From positions 1 to 64,000 of the forward strand of contig JAQUWD010000004.1 in the NCBI GenBank assembly GCA_028693055.1: 64,000 nt of DNA, given 5' to 3'. The translations under genes and the position numbers were made by a program. This DNA comes from Eubacteriales bacterium (GTDB lineage Bacteria > Bacillota > Clostridia > Christensenellales > Aristaeellaceae). Shown here piece after piece: positions 1-7,032 of this stretch; position 1 is the stretch's first letter, and every line of letters starts with the position of its first letter. The notes beneath the pieces were generated by a model that made no database searches, was not told where the DNA came from, and saw only the letters and a program-made list of their open reading frames with translations.

Positions 1-407
1 GATTGCGAGAATTGCCCATTTTTTGTTCTTGTTAAACCAGATTTTCATTTGATCTCAATCCTTTCGTTTCCGTGTTATTGATCACGCAAAGGATTCCATC
101 ATTGCTTTCGCTTTTGCGAAAGCCCGCCGGAGGCAGGCACTCGTGCCCCGGCGATGGATGCTTCGGGTAAGTCTTTCGGCTTGCGGTTCATGGTCCCCCG
201 GCGGCCTTCCCACCTCCCGAAGGAAGCAGTGGCTGTACGGCGTTTTCTGATCTTTTTGCCATGGGCTTTGGTCAAAAAGATCAGAAAACGTCGGCTGGGT
301 TTCTCCCCGCTTACGGCGACGAGTTCGCTCGGGATTTACACCCGATTCCTTTATGATGCTTTCGCACCCGAAGTCCTTTGGTTGTCCAAAGTAAGAACCA
401 TCCTCTT
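1..407. other. Gene-free, hairpin-rich stretch
   Basis: I see no credible gene here. An 85-codon open frame at 154-411 lacks a ribosome site and protein-like composition. The stretch contains several short inverted repeats: GCTTTCG/CGAAAGC at 104-110 and 117-123, an 18-bp perfect pair at 241-258 and 273-290, and CTTTGG/CCAAAG at 376-381 and 386-391. It lies downstream of the last gene of the trmD operon, so some stems may help end or stabilise that transcript, but none has a clear U-tract. Confidence 0.5.
241..290. repeat. 18-bp perfect inverted repeat
   Basis: The arms at 241-258 and 273-290 are exact reverse complements, separated by 14 bases. Each arm contains a T5 or A5 run inside the stem, and no T-run follows the right arm on either strand. 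It is therefore not a textbook terminator. It may be an extragenic palindromic repeat or a processing hairpin. Confidence 0.7.
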
Positions 408-791
408 TTAGCGCCTACGGTTCAGCAATGCCGTCGTCAGCATGAAGCCCATGACGGTGCTTTCCACCAGCACCACCTGTCCGTTGATGGTTAAAACGGT
501 TAACAGCAGTTCAGAATGCACCGCGCCGATGCTTTCTAAATATTGATAAAGCAATAAAAGCAGCAGTACCGCTGCCCCAACCAGCAGCCAAGGGGTTAAG
601 CCGTTGGTGTAATGCTTCACCCCGGCGGCGGGTAAAACCAGAGCGGCGCAAAGGCCCAGCGCCATCCCCTTTAGTAGAAAGGACCAGAAGGAACCGGCAC
701 TCATCAGCGTGTCCAACCAATGATAAATCATACAGGTAATGAGGCATAACAGCAGAGGACAAAACGCCGCCGCCAGTTTTCTTAGCAGCAT
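408..791 (-). CDS. Small four-helix membrane protein of unknown function
   Basis: A 127-residue protein made almost entirely of about four hydrophobic segments (roughly residues 7-27, 35-55, 66-86 and 100-122) with a short basic C-terminus ending in three arginines. I do not recognise the family. Its start overlaps the end of trmD by 10 bases, so it is probably translationally coupled and is the last gene of the ribosome/tRNA-modification operon. In many Bacillota the gene after trmD is rplS (ribosomal protein L19); this protein is not L19. The gene is supported by the overlap and by its membrane-protein composition; function is unknown. Confidence 0.65.
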   Translation of the reverse strand: MLLRKLAAAFCPLLLCLITCMIYHWLDTLMSAGSFWSFLLKGMALGLCAALVLPAAGVKHYTNGLTPWLLVGAAVLLLLLLYQYLESIGAVHSELLLTVLTINGQVVLVESTVMGFMLTTALLNRRR

Positions 792-1531
792 GGCGGCTCG
801 CCCTCCTGTTCAAGCAAAGCAAGGGTTTCCTGCCGTTCCCTGTTGGTGATCTCCGCTTGGTCAAATAAATCGCGCCGCATCCGGGCGGTAACCAGCAAGC
901 TTTGCCGCCGCCGCCATGCTTTAATCTTGGCGTGGTCGCCGTTCAAAAGCACCTCTGGCGCTTCAATGCCCTCAAACACTCGAGGCCGCGTATATTGGGG
1001 ATATTCCAACAAACCGTCGCAAAAGCTTTCCTCGTTGGTACTGTCCTCGCTACCCAGCACGCCGGGCACATATCGCGCCACTGCGTCGCAAAGAGCCATA
1101 GCGGCGAGCTCGCCGCCGGTCAGCACAAAATCCCCCAAGGAAATTTCTTCATCCACCACGCTATCGATGGCTCGCTGATCTACGCCCTCATAATGGCCGC
1201 AAAGGATCACGAAACCATCCTCTCCAGCTAATTGGCGCACCTTCTGCTGGGTCAGCGCTTTTCCCCGGGGGCTCATATACAGGCAGCGGCCGGTAAAGCC
1301 TTCTTGGCGGGCGTGACGCACTGCGTCGCAGATGGGCTGTGCCAGCATGACCATGCCTGCGCCGCCGCCAAAGGGATAATCATCCGTATTCTTATGCTTA
1401 CGGTCGCTGAAGGGCCGGATATCCATGGGCTGAATGTCCACCAGCTTGTCCCGGCGGGCACGCCCCAGAATGCTAGAGTTCAGCACGCCGTCAAACATCT
1501 CGGGGAACAGCGTCAGTATGGCGATCTTCAT
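782..1531 (-). CDS. trmD: tRNA (guanine-37-N1)-methyltransferase TrmD
   Basis: TrmD methylates G37 next to the anticodon of tRNAs reading CNN codons, using S-adenosylmethionine, and so prevents +1 frameshifting. The 249-residue length is normal. The trefoil-knot SPOUT motifs are visible: DDYPFGGGAGMVM near residue 50, LCGHYEGVDQR near 109, and the SAM-binding EISLGDFVLTGGELA near 127, followed by the conserved S-DS-NEESF segment. I chose the start at MKIAILTLFPEMF because family members begin there; the open frame extends 13 codons further upstream into rimM. It overlaps the end of rimM by 41 bases, consistent with co-translation. Confidence 0.96.
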   Translation of the reverse strand: MKIAILTLFPEMFDGVLNSSILGRARRDKLVDIQPMDIRPFSDRKHKNTDDYPFGGGAGMVMLAQPICDAVRHARQEGFTGRCLYMSPRGKALTQQKVRQLAGEDGFVILCGHYEGVDQRAIDSVVDEEISLGDFVLTGGELAAMALCDAVARYVPGVLGSEDSTNEESFCDGLLEYPQYTRPRVFEGIEAPEVLLNGDHAKIKAWRRRQSLLVTARMRRDLFDQAEITNRERQETLALLEQEGEPPCC

Positions 1532-2045
1532 AAAGGGCGACCTCGCTAAGCTTGTTTTCATCGAGTACAATGCGTTCGTTATCGACGTCTATTTCCAGCA
1601 TGACGGCCTTAATGGCCGGTACCATCAAAGAGCCATGGGGCGTTTGAAACACAAAAATATCAGTGCCGCCGGGGGTGAGGATATCCTGAAGGGTGCCGAT
1701 CAAAGCGCCCTTGGTATCGTAGGCCTTGGAACCTAAAGCGTCTGCAATGAACACTTGGTTCTCGGGCAGCTCCCGGGCATGGGCGCGGTCCACATACAGC
1801 ATTACGCCCCGCAGCTTTTCCGCTTCGTTGCGATCCTCAACCCCTTCAAAGGTCAGGTATACGTCGTCGCCGTTGATCCGCGCCGATTGGATGGTCATCG
1901 GCTCAAAGCCGTCGCCCGTCTTGCGAAGAATGGAGGTAAGCTCCTCAAACCGATAGGGATCGTCCGTATAATGGCGCAGCTTTACTTCGCCGCGGATTCC
2001 TTGAGGGCGGACGATTTCGCCCACCAGCAGATGGGATTGTTTCAT
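1491..2045 (-). CDS. rimM: Ribosome maturation factor RimM
   Basis: RimM is a 16S rRNA processing and 30S assembly factor that binds ribosomal protein S19 and acts in maturation of the 30S head. The 184-residue protein starts with the family motif VGEIVRPQGIRGEVKLRHYTDDPYRF and ends with a PRC-barrel domain (from about residue 95, LPENQVFIADALG onward). I placed the start at MKQSHLLVGEI; upstream codons of the open frame are implausible as protein. A ribosome site (AAAGGAG) precedes it. It sits between khpA and trmD as is usual in this phylum, but is separated from khpA by an unusual 265-base spacer full of hairpins. Confidence 0.95.
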   Translation of the reverse strand: MKQSHLLVGEIVRPQGIRGEVKLRHYTDDPYRFEELTSILRKTGDGFEPMTIQSARINGDDVYLTFEGVEDRNEAEKLRGVMLYVDRAHARELPENQVFIADALGSKAYDTKGALIGTLQDILTPGGTDIFVFQTPHGSLMVPAIKAVMLEIDVDNERIVLDENKLSEVALYEDRHTDAVPRDV

Positions 2046-2310
2046 ACGATCCACAAACTCCTTTAAAAATGAAAAAAAGAACCAGCACCAAAGAAAGTGC
2101 GATGGGGCTGCGTCATGGGGGAACGGCAGGGGTTTCACGCCTGCAACCCTGACAGGGGCTAATGCCCCTGTCCCATTACTTCCCCCGCCATGCGGGAAAA
2201 AGTGGGATTCATAAGGGCAAAGCCCTTATGCGGTGGGTTTGGGAGGCGGAGCCCTCCAACGTCCTTCGTGATGCAGCCCATCTCGTTTCTTTGAGCCAAT
2301 CCTATACGGA
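2046..2310. repeat. Hairpin-rich spacer inside an operon
   Basis: This 265-base gap between khpA and rimM carries at least three perfect short stem-loops: 9-bp arms at 2151-2159/2164-2172, 5-bp arms at 2184-2188/2192-2196, and 9-bp arms at 2210-2218/2222-2230. The loops are 3-4 bases. No T-run follows them, so they do not look like simple terminators. They may be extragenic palindromic repeats or RNA-processing sites separating rpsP-khpA from rimM-trmD expression. Confidence 0.6.
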
Positions 2311-2538
2311 TTATTGAATTTCCACAAACACGGGCTTTGCGTCCTTGGCGGTAGCGGCGCGCACCACGGCGCGAAGCGCCTTGGCAATGCGGCCCTGCTT
2401 GCCGATAACCTTACCCATGTCCTCGGGCGCCACATGCAGCTCCAAAATGGTTGCTTCGGGGCCGGCGGTCTCTTCCACAGTCACTGCGTCAGGATTGTCC
2501 ACCAGCGACCGGGCTACGTATTCCACCAGTTCTTTCAT
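2311..2538 (-). CDS. khpA: KH-domain RNA-binding protein KhpA (YlqC)
   Basis: A 75-residue single-KH-domain protein. The invariant GxxG loop is GKQG at residues 46-49, inside VIGKQGRIAKALR. In Gram-positive bacteria KhpA dimerises with KhpB (Jag/EloR) and binds many RNAs; the pair affects cell elongation and division. It follows rpsP by 5 bases, the position of ylqC in Bacillus-type operons. mreB, mreC and mreD, also elongation genes, lie far away at the other end of the window, so no operon link is implied. Confidence 0.93.
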   Translation of the reverse strand: MKELVEYVARSLVDNPDAVTVEETAGPEATILELHVAPEDMGKVIGKQGRIAKALRAVVRAATAKDAKPVFVEIQ

Positions 2539-2543
2539 CGGTC

Positions 2544-2789
2544 TCAGCCCTCGATGATGCCGCTCTTCTTTAACAGAGTGCGAACGGTATCAGTAGGCTG
2601 TGCGCCGTTGGCAATCCACTGCTTGGCCTTTTCGCCGTCGATCTTAATCAGCGAAGGCTCCACCATGGGATTGTAGTAACCGATTTCTTCAATGAAACGG
2701 CCGTCGCGGGGGCTGCGCTCGTCAGCTACGACCACGCGATAGAAAGGCTTCTTTTTCATACCCATTCTCTTTAAACGAATTTTAACCAT
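2544..2789 (-). CDS. rpsP: 30S ribosomal protein S16
   Basis: This 81-residue protein has the canonical S16 pattern: [41 protein letters not shown], then the characteristic [15 protein letters not shown] near the C-terminus. S16 is needed for assembly of the 5-prime domain of the 30S subunit. A strong ribosome site (GGAGG) lies just upstream. It lies between ffh and khpA, 81 bases after ffh. Confidence 0.98.
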   Translation of the reverse strand: MVKIRLKRMGMKKKPFYRVVVADERSPRDGRFIEEIGYYNPMVEPSLIKIDGEKAKQWIANGAQPTDTVRTLLKKSGIIEG

Positions 2790-2870
2790 TGGCTTTATCC
2801 TCCCAAATGCTTTGATTTTATCTGAAAATCACAGAAGTGATCTGTCAGCAAGGTACGAGTGGAACCGTGA

Positions 2871-4193
2871 TCAGAAGGGCATCCGCATACGGCCCTTTTT
2901 GCCGCGTCTACTTCCCATCATCTGCTTCATCATGGACTTGGCCTGATCAAACTGGCGAATGAGGGCGTTTACGTCCTGCACCGTGGTGCCGCTTCCGGCG
3001 GCGATGCGCTTGCGGCGGCTGGCGTTGAGAATGCCGGGATTGCGGCGCTCTCTGGGGGTCATGCTGCGAATGATGGCTTCGGGCTTCTTCATGGCGTTGT
3101 CGTCGATTTCCACGTCTTGCAGCTTGTTTCCCACACCGGGCAGCATCCCTAACAGGCTTTGAATGCCGCCCATTTTTTTCATCTGCTGCATCTGGCCTAG
3201 AAAGTCGTCCAGCGTCAGCTCTTGACCGCCCTTTTTGGCAATGCGCTCCGCGTCGCCCGGCTCGAAGGCCTCCTGCGCCTTTTCGATCAGCGTCATCACG
3301 TCGCCCATGCCGAGGATGCGGCTGGCCATACGGTCGGGGTAAAAGGGCTCGATATCGCTGAGCTTTTCGCCGGTGCCGCTGAACTTGATGGGCTTGCCAA
3401 CCACGGCTTTAATGGATAACGCCGCGCCGCCCCGGGTGTCGCCGTCCAGCTTGGTCAGGATCACGCCGTCCACGCCCAGCTCGTCGTTAAAGGTCTTGGC
3501 TACGTTCACCGCGTCCTGACCGGTCATGGAATCGACCACAAACAGGATTTCCTGCGGCTTCACGTCCGCCTTGATTCGGCGAAGCTCTTCCATCAGCTCC
3601 GTATCGATATGGAGCCGTCCGGCGGTATCGATGATCAGCACGTCCCGGCCATAGCTGCGCGCATGCTCGATGGCTTCCCGCGCCGTTTTCACCGGGTCTT
3701 GGGTTCCGTGCTCATAGACGGGTACGTTTACCTGCTGCCCTACCACCTGCAGCTGCTTAATGGCTGCGGGACGGTAGATATCGCAGGCGGCTAGCAGCGG
3801 CTTTTTTCCCTGCTTTTGCAGGTAGTTGGCCAGCTTTCCGGCCATGGTGGTTTTACCCGCGCCTTGAAGGCCGCACAGCATATAAATGGTGGGAACCGAG
3901 GACGACCAGGTAAGCCGGGCGTTTTCCGTGCCCATCAAGGCGGTCATTTCCTCGTTGACAATCTTGATCACCTGCTGGGAGGGGGAAAGGCTGTCCAGCA
4001 CCTGCTGGCCAACGCAGCGTTCCGTTACCTTCTTGCAGAAATTCTTAACCACCAGATAGTTAACGTCAGCCTCTAAGAGAGCTACGCGAACCTCGCGCAT
4101 GCCTTCCTTTACAGCCTGCTCGGTAAGCTTGCCCCGGCCTGTCAGGCGGGAGAGCGCACCCGATAATTTCTGGCTGAGTCCCTCAAATGCCAT
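2871..4193 (-). CDS. ffh: Signal recognition particle GTPase Ffh
   Basis: Ffh binds 4.5S/6S RNA and signal sequences of nascent membrane and secreted proteins and docks them to FtsY at the membrane. The 440-residue protein shows the N-domain helical bundle, the G-domain P-loop GLQGAGKT at residues 108-115, the insertion-box region DIYRPAAIKQLQ, DTAGR, TKLDGDTRGG, and a methionine-rich M domain with SMTPRERRNPGILNASRRKRIAAGSG and a basic C-terminal tail. The start overlaps ylxM by 11 bases with its own GGAGG site. Complete and normal in length. Confidence 0.98.
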   Translation of the reverse strand: MAFEGLSQKLSGALSRLTGRGKLTEQAVKEGMREVRVALLEADVNYLVVKNFCKKVTERCVGQQVLDSLSPSQQVIKIVNEEMTALMGTENARLTWSSSVPTIYMLCGLQGAGKTTMAGKLANYLQKQGKKPLLAACDIYRPAAIKQLQVVGQQVNVPVYEHGTQDPVKTAREAIEHARSYGRDVLIIDTAGRLHIDTELMEELRRIKADVKPQEILFVVDSMTGQDAVNVAKTFNDELGVDGVILTKLDGDTRGGAALSIKAVVGKPIKFSGTGEKLSDIEPFYPDRMASRILGMGDVMTLIEKAQEAFEPGDAERIAKKGGQELTLDDFLGQMQQMKKMGGIQSLLGMLPGVGNKLQDVEIDDNAMKKPEAIIRSMTPRERRNPGILNASRRKRIAAGSGTTVQDVNALIRQFDQAKSMMKQMMGSRRGKKGRMRMPF

Positions 4194-4593
4194 GGACGTC
4201 CTCCTCCTGCTTTCTCATCGTCATTTCAATCAAGTCGTCCGCTTCACGGACGGCTTGGCGCGCTTCCGTAGGTAAGGCGCTGTCTTGCGCCGTCTGGAGC
4301 AGCGCTCGCGCCTGCTCTAAAAGATTCAGCATTTCCGTCAGCCGACCGGCTGCCCCCAGCGCCTCTTCGTAGTATCTCAGCTTTTCTGCCGAACGGGTAA
4401 TCAGCTCATGCACGTTTTGACGGCTGACCCCAAGGTGCTTGGCAATCTCGCCCAGCGAAAGATCCTCGTCATAGTGGAGCGTTAGCGCTTCTCGCTGCTT
4501 GGAGGTAAGCAAGCCACCGTAAAAGGCACACAGCGTACTGATTTCCACGCCGTTTTCCAGCTTTTGCTCCATCGCCGCCAAGGGATCGCTCAC
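4183..4593 (-). CDS. ylxM: YlxM-family helix-turn-helix protein, putative SRP accessory factor
   Basis: A 136-residue UPF0122/YlxM-family protein, recognised from the sigma-region-4-like helix-turn-helix LTLHYDEDLSLGEIAKHLGVSRQNVHELITRSAEKLRYYE. In streptococci YlxM interacts with SRP and modulates the GTPase activity of Ffh and FtsY, matching its position directly before ffh. I chose the GTG start at 4593 because it has an AAAAGGAG site 8 bases upstream. It is the first gene of the operon that continues to trmD; a good promoter lies about 50 bases before it. Confidence 0.92.
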   Translation of the reverse strand: MSDPLAAMEQKLENGVEISTLCAFYGGLLTSKQREALTLHYDEDLSLGEIAKHLGVSRQNVHELITRSAEKLRYYEEALGAAGRLTEMLNLLEQARALLQTAQDSALPTEARQAVREADDLIEMTMRKQEEDVHGI

Positions 4594-4643
4594 TGCGTTC
4601 GCTCCTTTTCATCTGTCAAGCAATTTATCTTGACAGCCTTGTC

Positions 4644-4672
4644 AATATACATGATTTGCATTGACTTGTCAA
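4644..4672 (-). promoter_or_regulatory. Sigma-A promoter of the ylxM-ffh-rpsP-rimM-trmD operon
   Basis: On the minus strand there is TTGACA (4667-4672), a 17-base spacer, and TATATT (4644-4649), placing the transcript start about 45 bases before the ylxM GTG. The surrounding 60 bases contain several TTGAC/GTCAA inverted pairs (for example 4630-4645), which may be chance or a regulator site. Confidence 0.75.
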
Positions 4673-4736
4673 GCCGAGCGGAGATATATTTTGTGGAAGA
4701 ACCAAAAAGAACCAAAAAAGTCGCAACACATTTTTG

Positions 4737-4765
4737 TTGACAAACGCATAATGATCGTTTATTAT
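4737..4765 (+). promoter_or_regulatory. Sigma-A promoter of the regulator-hydrolase operon
   Basis: TTGACA at 4737-4742 and TATTAT at 4760-4765, spaced by 17 bases. The -10 element overlaps the first of two tandem palindromes, so a bound repressor would block polymerase. Confidence 0.7.
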
Positions 4766-4796
4766 CATGAACGATAATATTATCATAAATGATAAT
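4761..4796 (+). promoter_or_regulatory. Two tandem 18-bp palindromes, likely operator
   Basis: Two abutting copies of ATTATC-N6-GATAAT occupy 4761-4778 and 4779-4796. They cover the -10 element and predicted start of transcription and end about 20 bases before the regulator's ATG. The most economical reading is autoregulation by the winged-helix protein encoded next. The GATAAT/ATTATC junction resembles the core of a Fur box, but the spacing does not match the classic 7-1-7 form. Confidence 0.7.
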
Positions 4797-4815
4797 CTAA
4801 ACCAAAGGAGGTAGC

Positions 4816-5349
4816 ATGGACTTAACGGAGGTAGTGATGAATTCTGCCCGACAAAGGATATTACAGTTCCTGTTAGCCCAGGGGGACGCAACGCCGGGAC
4901 AAATGGCGGAAAAGATGAAGGACATTCCACGCCCTAGCCTGTACCGTCATTTGCGTATTCTATTGGATGCAAATGTCATTGAAGTGTCGCAGGAAAAGCG
5001 GATACGCGGAGCTGTGGAAAAGACCTATCGGGTAAAGAAAAATCTGACCGGCAATGGGAAAGAGTCAGAGGACACGCCAAAGCTGATCAACAGCGCCCTT
5101 CTGTCCTTGACAGCCTCCTTTACCCACTATTTCGCAGATCCTCAGGCCGACCCGGTGAAGGATTTGTTATCCGTATCCTTCTCAACGCTGATGCTGTCGG
5201 ACGAAGAAATGATCGGGCTTCTGAAACAAGTTGGCGAGCTTTTGAATGCGCACATGACCAACGAACCGCTGGAAAATCGAAAAACGCGCCGCTTGGCATT
5301 TATTTCTTACCCGGATACCAAACCGAAAAAAGGAGAAGAATCCCAATGA
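4816..5349 (+). CDS. Winged-helix (ArsR/HTH_20-like) transcriptional regulator
   Basis: A 177-residue protein whose first 75 residues form a winged helix-turn-helix: ARQRILQFLLAQGDATPGQMAEKMKDIPRPSLYRHLRILLDANVIEV, followed by a wing with a basic GAVEKTYRV segment. The remaining part is an alpha-helical region of unknown ligand. Two in-frame starts each have a good ribosome site: ATG 4816 (AAAGGAGG at 4804) and ATG 4837 (GGAGGT at 4827); the shorter form would begin MNSARQ. It overlaps the next gene by ATGA, so regulator and exported hydrolase are co-translated. Expected to act on the palindromes just upstream. Confidence 0.85.
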   Translation: MDLTEVVMNSARQRILQFLLAQGDATPGQMAEKMKDIPRPSLYRHLRILLDANVIEVSQEKRIRGAVEKTYRVKKNLTGNGKESEDTPKLINSALLSLTASFTHYFADPQADPVKDLLSVSFSTLMLSDEEMIGLLKQVGELLNAHMTNEPLENRKTRRLAFISYPDTKPKKGEESQ

Positions 5350-6686
5350 AAAAGAAACTGCGTTCTATGATCACCATGGTTTTATCCCTTTGTATGCTTG
5401 GCGGCTTCACCGCCGGTGCGCAGGGCATGGATTCCTACGAAGCGGACGCCCTAGAAACGGCGCAAGCGCTGCGAGACGAAGAATACCAAACGGTCTATGA
5501 CCGCCTGAACGAGACGATGAAAGCCGCGATATCCTCCGAGCAATTGGCAGCCGGATGCCAGCAAATCGCCCAAGCGTTCGGTGATTTTGTTGCGGTGGAA
5601 AGCGTTACCTCCACAGTGACGGACGGCTTGACCACCGTAGAGGTGGTGGAGCGTTATCAGCTTGGCGGCGTTAAGGTGATCATCACCTATTCCACCCTAA
5701 GCGAAATCGCCGGTCTGCGTCTAAGCCCAGCCGCGCTTGCGCAGGAGGCCCAGTCCACTGACCAGTGGGAGGAAATCCCCCTGACTGTCGCCGCCCAATC
5801 CGAGCTTCCGCTCAATGCGATGCTTACCTTGCCCGTGGGCGTTGAGAAGCCGCCGGTGGTGATTTTTGTCCACGGCTCCGGCTCCTCCGATATGAACGAA
5901 TCCGTTGGTACGGCAGGCAACGGCCCCTTCCGGGATATCGCCCATGGATTGGCAGAGCAGGGTATTGCCAGCTTGCGCTACGATAAGCGCAGCTACGTCT
6001 ACCCCGAAACCTTTGGCGATTTATCTACGGTAACCCTAGAGCAGGAAACATTGGACGACGCTTATGCAGCCATTGCCATGATGGAGGCAGATGAACGGGT
6101 GGACGGGGTGTTTGTGCTGGGACATTCTCTAGGCGGCATGCTTGTGCCAAAAATCGTTACGGATCATCCCGAACTCAAGGGAGCTATTTCCATGGCGGGT
6201 ACTTTGCGCCAGCTTTGGGATGTAATCTATGATCAGTCCATGGAGGCTTTAGCGGCGCTGGGAGAGGTGCCGGAGGAGCAAAAGGCGGCAGTGGACGCTC
6301 AGCTTGCGAAGCTGGAAGCGGATGTGGCGGTTCTACGGGATGGCAGCTATCAAAGCATGGCGGATACTGAATTGCTCATGAACATTCCCGTTGGCTACTG
6401 GCGGTCGTTGGACAACACCAACGGCATGCGGTTTTTGGACAGCTTAACCGCGCCGTTGCTTATTTTGCAGGGCGAGGCAGATTTTCAGGTCTATGCGGAT
6501 GTGGACTACGAACTCTGGAAGGAATGCTTGGGAGATCGGGACAATGTAACCTTCCGCCTTTACGAGGGGCTGAATCATCTAATGATGCCGACTACCGGAC
6601 TGCGCACGGTGGAGGACTACAATACCGCCGCGACGGTTTCCCCCGAGGTAATCAACGATATTGGGGCTTTTGTGATGGGGCGGTAG
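5346..6686 (+). CDS. Exported alpha/beta-hydrolase (DUF3887-like N-terminal domain)
   Basis: A 446-residue protein with an N-terminal signal peptide (residues 1-26, cleavable after GAQ or nearby; no lipobox), a region at about 30-140 resembling the DUF3887 domain that often precedes such hydrolases, and an alpha/beta-hydrolase fold from about 150. Catalytic candidates are Ser261 in GHSLGG, Asp379 in LQGEADFQV and His411 in GLNHLMM; the oxyanion region is FVHGSGSSD. The family includes dienelactone hydrolases, peptidases and esterases, so the substrate cannot be named. Coupled to the upstream regulator, which suggests inducible expression in response to its substrate or an envelope signal. Confidence 0.85.
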   Translation: MKKKLRSMITMVLSLCMLGGFTAGAQGMDSYEADALETAQALRDEEYQTVYDRLNETMKAAISSEQLAAGCQQIAQAFGDFVAVESVTSTVTDGLTTVEVVERYQLGGVKVIITYSTLSEIAGLRLSPAALAQEAQSTDQWEEIPLTVAAQSELPLNAMLTLPVGVEKPPVVIFVHGSGSSDMNESVGTAGNGPFRDIAHGLAEQGIASLRYDKRSYVYPETFGDLSTVTLEQETLDDAYAAIAMMEADERVDGVFVLGHSLGGMLVPKIVTDHPELKGAISMAGTLRQLWDVIYDQSMEALAALGEVPEEQKAAVDAQLAKLEADVAVLRDGSYQSMADTELLMNIPVGYWRSLDNTNGMRFLDSLTAPLLILQGEADFQVYADVDYELWKECLGDRDNVTFRLYEGLNHLMMPTTGLRTVEDYNTAATVSPEVINDIGAFVMGR

Positions 6687-6778
6687 AAGCGGGTAATTTT
6701 GCCCCCCCGATCTGACCCCTTACAATAGGCTAAAAAGTGTCAAAAGGTGTTGTGAACTGAATCAAAATCCAGTAGGAA

Positions 6779-6810
6779 AACCCCCTTGAAACGCTTGCTT
6801 CAAGGGGGTT
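6779..6810 (-). terminator. Rho-independent terminator of the tRNA gene
   Basis: A perfect 12-bp stem (6779-6790 with 6799-6810) and an 8-base loop. Read on the minus strand, TTTT follows directly. It lies 4 bases beyond the encoded CCA of the tRNA and also faces the hydrolase transcript from the other side. Confidence 0.85.
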
Positions 6811-6814
6811 ACTA

Positions 6815-6891
6815 TGGTACGCCCGGTGCGGTTCGAACGCATGGCCTTCAGAGTCGGAGTCTGACGCTCTATCCAGCTGAGCTACGGGCGC
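6815..6891 (-). tRNA. tRNA-Arg, anticodon CCG
   Basis: A 77-base cloverleaf read on the minus strand. Acceptor arm GCGCCCG pairs with CGGGCGT (one terminal G-T). The D-arm is GCTC/GAGC, the anticodon stem is TCAGA/TCTGA, the 7-base loop is CTCCGAC giving anticodon CCG (codon CGG), and the T-loop is TTCGAAC. Discriminator A and a genomically encoded CCA follow. The outermost T-stem pair appears to be an A-C mismatch. A promoter and terminator flank it, so it is a single-gene transcript. Confidence 0.95.
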
Positions 6892-6907
6892 ATGAATACC
6901 AGCAATT

Positions 6908-6937
6908 ATTGTACATGGAAATCGACCGTCTTGTCAA
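6908..6937 (-). promoter_or_regulatory. Promoter of tRNA-Arg
   Basis: Minus-strand TTGACA (6932-6937), 18-base spacer, TACAAT (6908-6913), ending 16 bases before the mature tRNA 5-prime end. Confidence 0.75.
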
Positions 6938-6968
6938 GTGCCAAATTTCCTTGCTTCACAGGCGCGTG

Positions 6969-6997
6969 TTGCCTTGTCGTACTATTCGGGCTACAAT
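6969..6997 (+). promoter_or_regulatory. Promoter of the NTF2-like gene
   Basis: Plus-strand TTGCCT (6969-6974), 17-base spacer, TACAAT (6992-6997). It lies about 36 bases before the ATG at 7033 and back to back with the tRNA promoter. Confidence 0.55.
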
Positions 6998-7032
6998 AGA
7001 AGCAACGTACGATGAAAAGGAGACCCGATACG

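Noticed and set aside
154..411. 85-codon open frame at the left end
   Set aside because: No ribosome site, low-complexity mix of residues unlike a folded protein, and it runs through an 18-bp inverted repeat.
511..864. 117-codon minus-strand frame across the trmD end
   Set aside because: Shadow of trmD and the membrane protein gene; Arg/Gly-rich translation without start signal.
4640..4680. Repeated TTGAC/GTCAA motifs considered as a CRISPR-like or iteron array
   Set aside because: Only about four short copies with irregular spacing; one is the -35 element itself.
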